From positions 1 to 16,322 of the forward strand of contig CAMCWJ010000025.1 in the NCBI GenBank assembly GCA_945882475.1: a DNA stretch of 16,322 nt, read 5' to 3'. Below the pieces are notes generated by a model that did no database searches, was not told the DNA's origin, and saw nothing but the letters and a program-made list of their open reading frames with translations. The position numbers were made by a program, and so were the translations under genes. This document shows positions 6,743-13,808 of the stretch, in pieces (position 1 is the first letter of the stretch; each line of letters opens with the position of its first letter). This stretch comes from Bifidobacterium breve (GTDB lineage: Bacteria; Actinomycetota; Actinomycetes; Mycobacteriales; Mycobacteriaceae).

Positions 6743-7636
6743 CTAGTTCCGCACGTACAGCCGCAGCGTCACATAGGCGGTGGCGGCGGCCATCACGATG
6801 CCGATGCCAAACATGATCGGTGAGATATAGAGGATGTCGGCGTAGTCGATGCGGGCGATCAGGTTGGCTTGGTAGAACTGGTCCAGCGCCTTCTCCAGGA
6901 ACAGCGCGCGCGCGACGATCAACCCGATCACCGCCAGTACCACACCGATGGTCGCGGCCAGCACGGCTTCGAGCAGGAATGGCAATTGGGTGTACCAGCG
7001 GGTGGCGCCCACCATCCGCATGATGCCGATCTCGGTGCGCCTCGTGTAGGCCGCCACCTGAACCATGTTGGCGATCAAGAGGATTGCGCTGATCGCCTGC
7101 ACCACCGCGATGGCGAACGCCGCCTTGGAGAGCCCGTCGAGCACCGCGAAGAGCCGGTCGATGAGTTCCTTCTGGTTGAGCACGTTGAGCACACCGGGCT
7201 GGCCGACGATCGCGGCGTCGAAGTCGTTGTGCTGTTCGGGGTTGTTGAGCTTGACGATGAACGACGCCGGGAACGAGTCCTTGCTGGCGACGTCCTTGTA
7301 CTCGGGGAACTTGGTGATGGCGTCGGTGTAGGCGTCGTCACGGTTGAGGAAGCGCACGCTCTTCACGTCGTCGCGCGCTTCGATCTTGGCGCGCAACGCC
7401 TTACAGGCCTCGGCGTCGCAGGTGGGGTCATTCGCCGACACATCGGGGCTGAGGAACACCTGGCTCTCGACGCGATCGAGGTAGATGTTGCGGGACTGGT
7501 TGGCCAGCTGGATGACCAGCAGCCCGCCGCCGAACAACCCGATGGAGATAGCTGTGGTCAGGATCATCGCGATCGTCATCGTGACATTGCGACGCAGGCC
7601 GTTGACGACCTCGTTGACCAGAAAGCCGGCGCGCAT
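6743..7636 (-). CDS. ftsX: Cell division protein FtsX
   Basis: 297-aa inner-membrane partner of FtsE; the complex activates peptidoglycan hydrolases at the septum. Topology is typical: cytoplasmic N-terminus, first membrane segment at about residues 20-43, extracellular domain of about 120 residues, then three C-terminal segments (near 172-196, 213-243 and 268-292). The extracellular domain contains two close cysteines, C73 and C78, which could form a disulfide. The conserved cytoplasmic loop reads YTRRTEIGIMRMVGATRWY, the coupling region for FtsE. The ATG at 7636 directly abuts the ftsE TAG with no gap, and smpB starts 2 nt after the stop, so co-translation is likely. Confidence 0.97.
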   Translation of the reverse strand: MRAGFLVNEVVNGLRRNVTMTIAMILTTAISIGLFGGGLLVIQLANQSRNIYLDRVESQVFLSPDVSANDPTCDAEACKALRAKIEARDDVKSVRFLNRDDAYTDAITKFPEYKDVASKDSFPASFIVKLNNPEQHNDFDAAIVGQPGVLNVLNQKELIDRLFAVLDGLSKAAFAIAVVQAISAILLIANMVQVAAYTRRTEIGIMRMVGATRWYTQLPFLLEAVLAATIGVVLAVIGLIVARALFLEKALDQFYQANLIARIDYADILYISPIMFGIGIVMAAATAYVTLRLYVRN

Positions 7637-8326
7637 CTATCGACCCATTCCGTAGACGCCGCGCTGCTCGTCGCGGACCAACCGGCCCAGCGACAGCTCC
7701 ACCACCCGCTGGCGCATGGAGTCGACGATGTGGTGGTCGTGGGTGGCCATCAGCACCGTGGTGCCGGTCCGGTTGATCCGGTCCAGCAGATCCATGATGT
7801 CGCGGCTGGTCTCGGGGTCGAGGTTGCCGGTCGGCTCGTCGGCCAGCAGTACCAGCGGCCGGTTGACGAAAGCCCGCGCGATCGCGACGCGCTGCTGCTC
7901 GCCACCGGACAGTTCGCCGGGCAGCCGGTTGGCCTTGCCGGACAGGCCGACCATCTCGAGCACCTCGGGCACCACCGTCTTCACGGTGGCGGGCGGTTTG
8001 CCGATGACCTCCAGGGCGAACCCCACGTTCTCGAACACGGTCTTCTGCTGCAGCAGCCGGAAGTCCTGGAACACGCATCCGATGACCTGCCGGAGTTTCG
8101 GGACGTGGCGGCCCGAGAGTTTGTTGACGTGGAACTTCGAGACCTGAACCTCCCCGGAGGTCGGCGCCTCCTCGGCGAGCAGCAACCGCATGAAGGTGGA
8201 CTTGCCCGATCCCGACGGCCCGATCAGAAAGACGAACTCACCCTTGTCGATGTTGACGGTGACGTTGTCCAGCGCCGGGCGCGCCGACGCCTTGTACTGC
8301 TTGGAGACATGGTCGAGGGTGATCAT
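7637..8326 (-). CDS. ftsE: Cell division ATP-binding protein FtsE
   Basis: 229-aa ABC ATPase of the FtsEX complex. It shows Walker A GPSGSGKST (residues 36-44), a Q-loop in CVFQDFRLLQQ (about 84-94), the signature LSGGEQQR (139-146), Walker B LVLLADEPT (158-166) and the switch histidine H196 in MATHDHH. It is close to the M. tuberculosis protein along its whole length. The ATG at 8326 gives the family N-terminus MITLDHV. A GTG directly before it (8329) would add one Met and is 8 nt from a TAGACT -10, so a leaderless GTG start cannot be excluded. It is the first gene of ftsE-ftsX-smpB and follows the proline-rich gene by 35 bp. Confidence 0.97.
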   Translation of the reverse strand: MITLDHVSKQYKASARPALDNVTVNIDKGEFVFLIGPSGSGKSTFMRLLLAEEAPTSGEVQVSKFHVNKLSGRHVPKLRQVIGCVFQDFRLLQQKTVFENVGFALEVIGKPPATVKTVVPEVLEMVGLSGKANRLPGELSGGEQQRVAIARAFVNRPLVLLADEPTGNLDPETSRDIMDLLDRINRTGTTVLMATHDHHIVDSMRQRVVELSLGRLVRDEQRGVYGMGR

Positions 8327-8337
8327 CACGGCTCGTC

Positions 8338-8343
8338 AGTCTA
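8338..8343 (-). promoter_or_regulatory. Candidate -10 element for ftsE-ftsX-smpB
   Basis: Minus-strand TAGACT (TAnnnT) lies in the 35-bp gap after the proline-rich gene, 8 nt before GTG 8329 and 11 nt before ATG 8326. It would allow the division and rescue genes to be expressed independently of prfB. Confidence 0.4.
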
Positions 8344-8361
8344 GCCCCAGGGTGCCCGCGC

Positions 8362-8913
8362 TCAGGGCGTCGCAGGTGCCGGTGTCGGCGGTTGTGTCGG
8401 GGCGAGGGCCGGTGTGGTGGCGGTGGGCGGTGCCGGGACGACGCTGGTAGCGGGTGGTTGCGGCGGCGCAGGACTGCCCGGCGTGGGCGGGGGAAGTCCC
8501 GGCGAGGGCGGCGGAAGTCCCGGCGAGGGCGGCGGAAGTCCCGGCGTGGGCGGCTCCCCGCTGATGGGCGGAACGGGGCCGTCGCCGGGTTCGGGCGGCA
8601 GTGTCGTGGACGTCGTCGGCGTGGTCGTCGGCGTCGTCGTGGCGGTGGTGGTCGGCGGGACGGTGGTCAGCGGGGCGCGTTGCTGCACCTGGGTGCGCGG
8701 AACCCACGTGTAGGACGGATCGGGGATGAAGCCGGGCGGAACCACATCGCTGGCCGGCACCTGCTCGGGTTCCGGCGCCGGTTCGTAGGTGTCGTAAAGC
8801 CACCACACCGCGATGAAGGCGATGATCAGCACCACGGTGGAGGTCCGGATCCGGCCGCCGAACAGGTAGCCGGGCCACCGGCGGGTGTCGCGGGTCGCGC
8901 CTGGGAGCGTCAT
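8362..8913 (-). CDS. Proline/threonine-rich single-pass membrane protein (Rv3103c-like)
   Basis: 183 aa. A short cytoplasmic N-terminus (MTLPGATRDTRRWPGYLFGG) is followed by one membrane segment (about residues 26-43, STVVLIIAFIAVWWLYDTY). The extracytoplasmic part has a short conserved-looking stretch (PGFIPDPSYTWVPRTQVQQ), then a low-complexity Thr/Pro tract and a GLPPPSP heptad repeat encoded by a 21-bp tandem repeat. Position and composition match the M. tuberculosis proline-rich membrane protein Rv3103c beside ftsE. A structural, cell-wall-spanning role is a guess. The start ATG 8913 overlaps the mscS-like stop by 4 bp (ATGA), coupling the two. An ORF in another minus frame (8336-8878) and long plus-strand ORFs here are composition artefacts. 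Confidence 0.82.
   Translation of the reverse strand: MTLPGATRDTRRWPGYLFGGRIRTSTVVLIIAFIAVWWLYDTYEPAPEPEQVPASDVVPPGFIPDPSYTWVPRTQVQQRAPLTTVPPTTTATTTPTTTPTTSTTLPPEPGDGPVPPISGEPPTPGLPPPSPGLPPPSPGLPPPTPGSPAPPQPPATSVVPAPPTATTPALAPTQPPTPAPATP
8471..8554. repeat. 21-bp tandem repeat inside the proline-rich gene
   Basis: Two identical 21-bp units (8492-8512, 8513-8533) starting GGAAGTCCCGGCGAGGGC are followed by a third with at least one change (8534-8554) and preceded by a degenerate copy (8471-8491). On the minus strand the unit encodes GLPPPSP. Copy number may vary between strains by slippage. Confidence 0.85.
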
Positions 8914-9836
8914 TCCGTTGCCCCCGGGGTCGCTGCCAGTCGCGGGGCGGCGTCGGCCGAGATGGCGATTCCGGCCCGGCTCAGCGCCGCGACGACGAGC
9001 AACCGCAGTATGCGACCCACCTCGAACTGCTTGCCGGGCAGCGTCCTGGCCACCATCTGCAGGTTCACCGTGTCGCGTTCGATGCTCTCGATGCCCTTCA
9101 CCTGAGGCTTGTCCAGCAGCAGGTCCTTGAGGCCCGGATCGTCCGACGCGGCGTCGCACACCCCGAGCAGAACCTTGTTGACCCGGACGAGGTCGGCCGT
9201 GGCGGGTACCGGGATGTCGATCACGGCCCGGGCCCAGTCCTTGGACAGGTTCAGCGACTTCATGATCTGGCCGTTGGGGACGGTGTACATCTCCCCCTCC
9301 GAGGTCCGCAGCTTGGTCACCCGCAGCGTGACGTCCTCGACGGTTCCCATCGCGTCGTTGCTCGACCCCAGCGTCAACTGCACCAGGTCGCCGACGCCGT
9401 ACTGCTTCTCGGTGATGATGAAGAAGCCACTCAGCAGATCCTGGACTACCCGTTGGGCGCCGAAGCCCAGCGCGGCACCGAGCACCGCCGCCGGCGCCAC
9501 CAGCGAGCTCACCGGGATCGCCAGGATGTCGGTCACCTCAACGAACACCATGGCCGCCAGCAGGGCGATGGCTAGATAGGAGATCACCGAGGCCACGGCC
9601 TGGCGGTGCTTGGCGCTCTCCGAGCGCACCAGCGCGTCACTGCGACGGAACTTGGCGTCGATGCGCCGGCTGACCCGCTGCGCGGTCCAGGTGATGAAGC
9701 GGCCGGCCAGCAGGGCCCCGAGAACCAGCAGCGTGATCCGCAGGCCGCGGGTCAGGATCCACTCGCCGATGTCGCCGTGCCAGAAGTCATGCCAGCGATC
9801 GGCGAGCGGAGACGCGGCCAATTCCCGAGTCCTCAC
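8910..9836 (-). CDS. MscS family mechanosensitive ion channel
   Basis: 308 aa. Three likely membrane segments lie near residues 29-50, 82-105 and 108-130, the last being the pore-lining helix with small residues (APAAVLGAALGFGAQ). After it comes the MscS beta-domain signature RVVQDLLSGFFIITEKQYGVGDLV and the VEDVTLRVTKLRTSEGEMYTVPN-type segment, ending in a mixed alpha/beta C-terminal domain. Small-conductance mechanosensitive channels release solutes on hypo-osmotic shock; whether this one gates on tension or has another role is unknown. It occupies the Rv3104c position. The GTG at 9836 lies 3 nt after the prfB stop and the stop overlaps the following gene, so prfB, this gene and the proline-rich gene form one unit. 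Confidence 0.88.
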   Translation of the reverse strand: MRTRELAASPLADRWHDFWHGDIGEWILTRGLRITLLVLGALLAGRFITWTAQRVSRRIDAKFRRSDALVRSESAKHRQAVASVISYLAIALLAAMVFVEVTDILAIPVSSLVAPAAVLGAALGFGAQRVVQDLLSGFFIITEKQYGVGDLVQLTLGSSNDAMGTVEDVTLRVTKLRTSEGEMYTVPNGQIMKSLNLSKDWARAVIDIPVPATADLVRVNKVLLGVCDAASDDPGLKDLLLDKPQVKGIESIERDTVNLQMVARTLPGKQFEVGRILRLLVVAALSRAGIAISADAAPRLAATPGATE

Positions 9837-9839
9837 GGC

Positions 9840-10955
9840 TCAGTCTTCATCCGGGCGGTTGCGCCATCGGATCCCGGCCTCGAGGAACCCGTCGATGTCG
9901 CCGTCGAGCACCGCCGTGGGGTTGCCGACCTCGTAGTCGGTCCGCAGGTCCTTGACCATTTGGTACGGGTGCAACACGTAGGAGCGCATCTGGTTGCCCC
10001 ACGAGCTGCCGCTGTCGGATTTGAGGGCGTCGAGTTCGGCGCGCTCCTCAAGTCGCTTGCGCTCCATCAGTTTCGCCTGCAGCACCCGCATCGCCGACAC
10101 CTTGTTCTGCAGCTGCGACTTCTCGTTCTGACAGGTCACCACGATGCCGGTCGGGATGTGGGTCAGCCGCACCGCGGAGTCGGTGGTGTTCACCGACTGC
10201 CCGCCCGGCCCGCTGGACCGGTAGACGTCCACCCGCACGTCGGCTTCGGGAATGTCGATGCTGTCGGCGGTCTCCACGACGGGCAGCACCTCGACCTCCG
10301 CGAAGGAGGTCTGGCGGCGGTTCTGGTTGTCGAACGGGCTGATCCGCACCAGCCGGTGGGTGCCCTGCTCCACCGAGAGCGTGCCGTAGGCGAACGGGGT
10401 GTGCACCGCGAAGGTGGCGCTCTTGATGCCGGCCTCCTCGGCGTAGGAGGTGTCGAACACCTCGACCGGATAGCCGTGCTGCTCGGCCCACCGGATGTAC
10501 ATCCGCATCAGCATCTCGGCCCAGTCGGCGGCGTCCACCCCGCCCGCCCCGGACCGGATGGTGACCAGTGCCTCGCGCTCGTCGTACTCCCCGGACAGCA
10601 GGGTGCGAACCTCCAGGGCCTCGATGTCGGCCTGCAGCGACGCCAATTCGGAGTCGGCCTCGGCCAGCGCGTCGGCCGCACCCGCGCCCTGCTCCTCCTC
10701 GGCCATCTCGTAGAGAACAGGCAGGTCGTCGAGGCGTCGTCGCAGGCCCTCCACCCGGCGCAGGTCAGCCTGGGCGTGAGAAAGTTCGCTGTTGACCCGC
10801 TGAGCGTGGGCCTGGTCGTTCCAGAGGTTGGGGTCGGCCGCCTCGTGCTCGAGTTTCTCGATCGTGGCGCGCAGTCCGTCGACGTCGAGAACCCGCTCCA
10901 CCGTGGTCAGGGTGGCGTCCAGCGCGGCGATGTCAGACTGTCGATCAAGGTCCAC
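9840..10955 (-). CDS. prfB: Peptide chain release factor 2 (RF2)
   Basis: 371 aa. RF2 reads UGA and UAA stops and triggers peptide release. The stop-codon-recognition tripeptide SPF is at residues 206-208 (RISPFDNQNRRQ) and the catalytic GGQ at 251-253 (SSGPGGQSVNTTDSAVRLTH). The reading frame is continuous: there is no in-frame UGA near codon 26, so the autoregulatory +1 frameshift of E. coli prfB is absent. The start is GTG 10955, giving MDLDRQSDIAALD, the mycobacterial N-terminus. A TAACCT -10 ends 8 nt upstream, suggesting a leaderless mRNA. It heads the prfB - mscS-like - proline-rich unit and diverges from fprA across only 37 bp. Confidence 0.97.
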   Translation of the reverse strand: MDLDRQSDIAALDATLTTVERVLDVDGLRATIEKLEHEAADPNLWNDQAHAQRVNSELSHAQADLRRVEGLRRRLDDLPVLYEMAEEEQGAGAADALAEADSELASLQADIEALEVRTLLSGEYDEREALVTIRSGAGGVDAADWAEMLMRMYIRWAEQHGYPVEVFDTSYAEEAGIKSATFAVHTPFAYGTLSVEQGTHRLVRISPFDNQNRRQTSFAEVEVLPVVETADSIDIPEADVRVDVYRSSGPGGQSVNTTDSAVRLTHIPTGIVVTCQNEKSQLQNKVSAMRVLQAKLMERKRLEERAELDALKSDSGSSWGNQMRSYVLHPYQMVKDLRTDYEVGNPTAVLDGDIDGFLEAGIRWRNRPDED

Positions 10956-10963
10956 GGGATCTC

Positions 10964-10969
10964 AGGTTA
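10964..10969 (-). promoter_or_regulatory. Candidate leaderless -10 element for prfB
   Basis: Minus-strand TAACCT (TAnnnT) ends 8 nt before GTG 10955. It shares the 37-bp intergenic gap with the oppositely oriented fprA promoter. Confidence 0.5.
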
Positions 10970-10979
10970 CCGGCGCGAC

Positions 10980-10985
10980 TACCAT
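10980..10985 (+). promoter_or_regulatory. Candidate leaderless -10 element for fprA
   Basis: TACCAT (TAnnnT) is followed by 7 nt and the ATG at 10993, placing the transcription start at the ATG itself. No ribosome-binding site is visible, in keeping with a leaderless message. Confidence 0.5.
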
Positions 10986-10992
10986 CCCCAGC

Positions 10993-12357
10993 ATGCGTCC
11001 TTACTATGTCGCGATCGTCGGCGCCGGACCTTCCGGCTACTTCGCCGCCGCCTCGCTGCTGCGGTTCGCCGACGAGTCGGTCGCCGGCAACGGCCCGGAC
11101 GTCCACATCGACATGCTCGAAATGCTCCCGACGCCTTGGGGTTTGGTGCGCTCCGGCGTGGCGCCGGACCACCCCAAGATCAAGTCGATCAGCCGGACCT
11201 TCGAGAAGACCTCAGCCGACCCACGGTTCCGGTTCTTCGGCAATATCACTGTGGGACAGGATGTCTCGGTCGACGAGCTTGCCGACCGCTACGACGCGGT
11301 GGTCTACGCGGTGGGCACCCAGTCCGACCGGACCATGGGAATCCCCGGCGAGGACCTGCCCGGCAGCGTGCCGGCCGTCGACTTCGTCGGCTGGTACAAC
11401 GCCCACCCGCACTTCGCCGAGATGGCACCCGACATCTCCACCGGCCGGGCCGTCGTGGTGGGCAACGGCAACGTCGCCATCGACGTCGCCCGCATCCTTG
11501 TGACCGACCCCGAGGCCCTGGCCACCACCGACATCGCCGATCACGCCCTGGACGCGCTGCGCGAGCGCGGGATCTCCGAGGTGGTCATCGTCGGGCGCCG
11601 CGGGCCGCTGCAGGCGGCGTTCACCACCCTGGAGGTGCGCGAGCTCGGCGAACTGGAGGGCGTCGACGTCATCGTCGACCCGGCCGACCTGGCCGGCATC
11701 AGCGACGAGGACGCCCAGGCCGCGGGCAAGACCGAGGCCGCCAACATCAAAGTGCTGCGCGACTACGCGACCCGCGAACCGCGGCCCGGGCACCGAAGGA
11801 TCGTCTTCCGGTTCTGCACCTCCCCGGTGGCGATCAACGGCGCGGGGCGCGTCGAGGAGATCGTGCTGGGCCGCAACGAACTGCTCGAGCACGACGGTCG
11901 CGTGGTGGCGCGCGACACCGGTGAGCGGGAGACGCACCCGATGAATCTGGTGGTGCGCGCGGTCGGCTATCACGGGGTGCCTGTGCCGGGTCTGCCCTTC
12001 GACGACAGCCGGGGCACCATCCCGCACACCGGGGGCAAGGTGATCGGCCGCACCAACGACTATGTGACCGGCTGGATCAAGCGCGGGCCGTCCGGGGTGA
12101 TCGGCACCAACAAGAGCGACTCGCAGGACACCGTCGAGAATCTCTGGGAGAACCTGACCAGCGAACCGCAGGGTGAGGTGGGCGCCGACTACGCCGACGA
12201 GTTGGCCGCCTGGCTGGCCGAACGCCAGCCGCTGGTGGTCACCGACGATCACTGGCAGCAGATCGACGCCCACGAACGCTCGACCGGCGAACCGCACGGC
12301 CGGCCGCGGGTCAAGGTGGTCAGCGTGGCCGATCTGCTGCGGATCGCGCACGGCTGA
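10993..12357 (+). CDS. fprA: NADPH-ferredoxin/adrenodoxin-type reductase FprA
   Basis: 454 aa, close in length to the 456-aa M. tuberculosis FprA, a soluble FAD enzyme moving electrons from NADPH to ferredoxins, for instance for cytochromes P450. The FAD motif GAGPSG is at residues 10-15. The adrenodoxin-reductase-type segment PTPWGLVRSGVAPDHPKIK follows the first domain. The NADPH-binding fold begins at VVVGNGNVAIDVARIL, with a basic site in VIVGRRGPLQAAF. The C-terminal FAD contact GWIKRGPSGVIGTNKSD is intact. The ATG is immediately preceded by a leaderless-type promoter. It converges on a small membrane-protein gene, and the 235-bp gap between them holds the inverted-repeat cassette. Confidence 0.97.
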   Translation: MRPYYVAIVGAGPSGYFAAASLLRFADESVAGNGPDVHIDMLEMLPTPWGLVRSGVAPDHPKIKSISRTFEKTSADPRFRFFGNITVGQDVSVDELADRYDAVVYAVGTQSDRTMGIPGEDLPGSVPAVDFVGWYNAHPHFAEMAPDISTGRAVVVGNGNVAIDVARILVTDPEALATTDIADHALDALRERGISEVVIVGRRGPLQAAFTTLEVRELGELEGVDVIVDPADLAGISDEDAQAAGKTEAANIKVLRDYATREPRPGHRRIVFRFCTSPVAINGAGRVEEIVLGRNELLEHDGRVVARDTGERETHPMNLVVRAVGYHGVPVPGLPFDDSRGTIPHTGGKVIGRTNDYVTGWIKRGPSGVIGTNKSDSQDTVENLWENLTSEPQGEVGADYADELAAWLAERQPLVVTDDHWQQIDAHERSTGEPHGRPRVKVVSVADLLRIAHG

Positions 12358-12448
12358 CGCGGCCGGGGGTCCGTCCGCAGGCCCGTGGCGACGGGGTCGC
12401 TCCCGACCTCTCGGAGCTCAACTCCCGACCTACCGATCTCATGACGGA

Positions 12449-12580
12449 GTTGCCCGCCTCTTAGCGACTACGGCGCCCTGTGACGTCCCGACGCCGGCGC
12501 CCTGTGGCGTCCCGACGCCGCGGCCCGCACCCGCCCGATAGCCACACCGCACGACATTGTCGCTAAGAGGCGGGCGCAAC
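12449..12580. repeat. 132-bp inverted-repeat-bounded cassette in a convergent gap
   Basis: The arms GCCCGCCTCTTAGCGAC (12452-12468) and GTCGCTAAGAGGCGGGC (12559-12575) are perfect 17-bp inverted repeats separated by 90 nt. Allowing a 2-nt bulge, pairing extends to GTTG at 12449 and CAAC at 12580. There is no ORF I would support and no visible target-site duplication. It lies within the 235-bp gap 12358-12592. It could be a MITE-like element, a REP-like dispersed repeat or a long-loop bidirectional terminator; sequence alone does not decide. Confidence 0.7.
12471..12518. repeat. 24-bp tandem duplication inside the cassette
   Basis: Two adjacent 24-bp units (12471-12494 and 12495-12518), each starting CGGCGCCCTGTG, differ only at 12483 (A) versus 12507 (G). 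The second unit, with the next base, also forms a 6-bp hairpin, GGCGTC-CC-GACGCC (12506-12519). Confidence 0.88.
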
Positions 12581-12592
12581 CCCTAGTGGTCC

Positions 12593-12970
12593 TCACATCC
12601 CGGGCGGCTGCGGCGACTGCGGCGGCTGTGGCGGCTGTGGCGGAAGCTGCGGCGGCTGCGGCGGCGCGAAGTTCCACTTGTCCGGGTTCTTCGGCGAGTA
12701 CACCACCGGGATGAGCTGGCCCATCGTCGGCCAGTTGCCGGTGTCCACCGACATTCGTTGGTAGACAACGTGTTCGTTGACCGTCGGGCCGTTGATCACC
12801 CCGCTGATGGTGACGAACTGCTCCCCCGGAACATCGGGCCGCGGACTCACCCCGGTCACCAGCAGCGTGCCCTGCGCCAACTCCCCGCGCGGCCCCCGCC
12901 GCATCAGTCGCGGTCCTAAAATCAGCGCCAGTGCACCGAGGATGAGTGCCAGCGTCGCGAATTCCACCAT
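12593..12970 (-). CDS. Small membrane-anchored protein with proline/glutamine-rich tail
   Basis: 125 aa. The N-terminal membrane helix (about residues 3-20, EFATLALILGALALILG) is followed by a basic stop-transfer RLMRRGPRG. A small beta-rich domain (about 30-95) follows; its end, GQLIPVVYSPKNPDKW, resembles the end of DUF3592-type domains, where a short motif precedes the conserved Pro-x-x-Pro turn. That similarity is by eye and weak. The last 25 residues are PPQ repeats encoded by a GC-rich triplet-repeat stretch (about 12600-12665). The ATG at 12970 has a TACCAT -10 ending 6 nt upstream. It diverges from hisN across 23 bp and converges on fprA. Function unknown. Confidence 0.75.
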   Translation of the reverse strand: MVEFATLALILGALALILGPRLMRRGPRGELAQGTLLVTGVSPRPDVPGEQFVTISGVINGPTVNEHVVYQRMSVDTGNWPTMGQLIPVVYSPKNPDKWNFAPPQPPQLPPQPPQPPQSPQPPGM

Positions 12971-12976
12971 CAGGCC

Positions 12977-12982
12977 ATGGTA
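12977..12982 (-). promoter_or_regulatory. Candidate leaderless -10 element for the gene at 12593-12970
   Basis: Minus-strand TACCAT (TAnnnT) ends 6 nt before ATG 12970, within the 23-bp gap to hisN. On the plus strand the only candidate for hisN is an imperfect TAGGAC at 12981-12986, 7 nt before its ATG. Confidence 0.35.
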
Positions 12983-12993
12983 GGACTGCAGCC

Positions 12994-13785
12994 ATGAGCG
13001 CGGACGGCGTACGCCAGGATCTCGAGTTAGCCCTGGATTTGGCCGACCGCGCCGACGCGATCACGCTGGCCCGATTCGGCGCCCTGGACCTGCGGGTCGA
13101 CACCAAGCCCGATCTCACGCCGGTGACCGACGCCGACGAGGCCGTCGAGGCCGAACTGCGGACGGTCCTGGCCGGTGCGCGCCCCGGTGACGCCATCCTC
13201 GGCGAGGAGCAGGGCGGAACCCCGGTGCTGTCGGGCCGGCAATGGGTGATCGACCCGATCGACGGGACCAAGAACTTCGTCCGCGGAGTTCCGTTGTGGG
13301 CCAGCCTGATTGCGCTACTGGAGGACGGTGTGCCAACGGTGGGTGTGGTCAGCGCGCCTGCACTGAACCGGCGCTGGTGGGCGGCACGCGGCACGGGAGC
13401 CTACGGGTCCGTCGGTGGCGGCGAGCCGCGGCGGCTGTCGGTCTCCGCGGTCGCGGATCTGGGCTCGGCCAGCCTGTCGTTCTCGAGCCTGTCGGGCTGG
13501 GCCGACCTCGGGCTGCGGGAGAAGTTCGTGGCGCTCACCGACGCGGTGTGGCGGGTTCGGGCCTACGGCGACTTCTTCTCCTACTGCCTGGTGGCCGAGG
13601 GTGCGGTGGACATCGCCGCCGAACCGGAGGTCAAGCTGTGGGATCTGGCCCCCCTCGACATCCTGGTGCGCGAAGCCGGCGGGGCGTTCACGAGCCTGGG
13701 CGGACGGCCCGGACCGCACGGCGGTAGCGCGGTGGCGACCAACGGTCCGGTGCACGATGCGGTGCTGGCAGCCCTTGACGTGTGA
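12994..13785 (+). CDS. hisN: Histidinol-phosphatase, inositol-monophosphatase family (HisN)
   Basis: 263 aa, similar in length to M. tuberculosis Rv3137. It removes phosphate from L-histidinol phosphate in histidine biosynthesis. Mg-binding motifs of the inositol monophosphatase superfamily are present: PVTDADEAVE (T45/D46), GEEQGG (E71, E72), WVIDPIDGTKNFVRGVPLW (D87, D90, T92) and the late KLWDLAPLDILVREAGG with its metal-ligand aspartate. Whole-length resemblance and its place before fadE24-fadE23 (as Rv3137-Rv3139-Rv3140) favour HisN over a general inositol phosphatase. The start is ATG 12994; an in-frame ATG at 12946 would run back through the divergent neighbour's promoter and coding start. 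49 bp separate it from fadE24. Confidence 0.9.
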   Translation: MSADGVRQDLELALDLADRADAITLARFGALDLRVDTKPDLTPVTDADEAVEAELRTVLAGARPGDAILGEEQGGTPVLSGRQWVIDPIDGTKNFVRGVPLWASLIALLEDGVPTVGVVSAPALNRRWWAARGTGAYGSVGGGEPRRLSVSAVADLGSASLSFSSLSGWADLGLREKFVALTDAVWRVRAYGDFFSYCLVAEGAVDIAAEPEVKLWDLAPLDILVREAGGAFTSLGGRPGPHGGSAVATNGPVHDAVLAALDV

Positions 13786-13808
13786 GGCGTCTAACAGCGT
13801 CGATTGAC

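Noticed and set aside
6869..8344. Plus-strand open frame of 491 codons across ftsX and ftsE
   Set aside because: Shadow of ftsX/ftsE: rich in His, Asp, Gln and Val with no domain features.
8414..8713. Plus-strand Gly-rich ORF resembling a PE_PGRS protein
   Set aside because: It is the reverse complement of the proline-rich membrane protein; Gly codons mirror Pro codons. No PE domain is present.
10870..10955. Programmed frameshift in prfB
   Set aside because: No in-frame UGA and no frame break near codon 26; the frame is continuous from GTG 10955.
9606..11924. Very long plus-strand open frame (772 codons) across prfB and into fprA
   Set aside because: It is antisense to mscS-like/prfB and out of frame with fprA. 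The translation is low-complexity Arg/Gly/Pro typical of GC-rich shadow frames, and prfB and fprA are unmistakable.
12419..12452. CAACTCC/GGAGTTG inverted repeat as fprA terminator
   Set aside because: Only 7 bp with a 20-nt loop and no T tract. It may contribute to folding but cannot be called a terminator.
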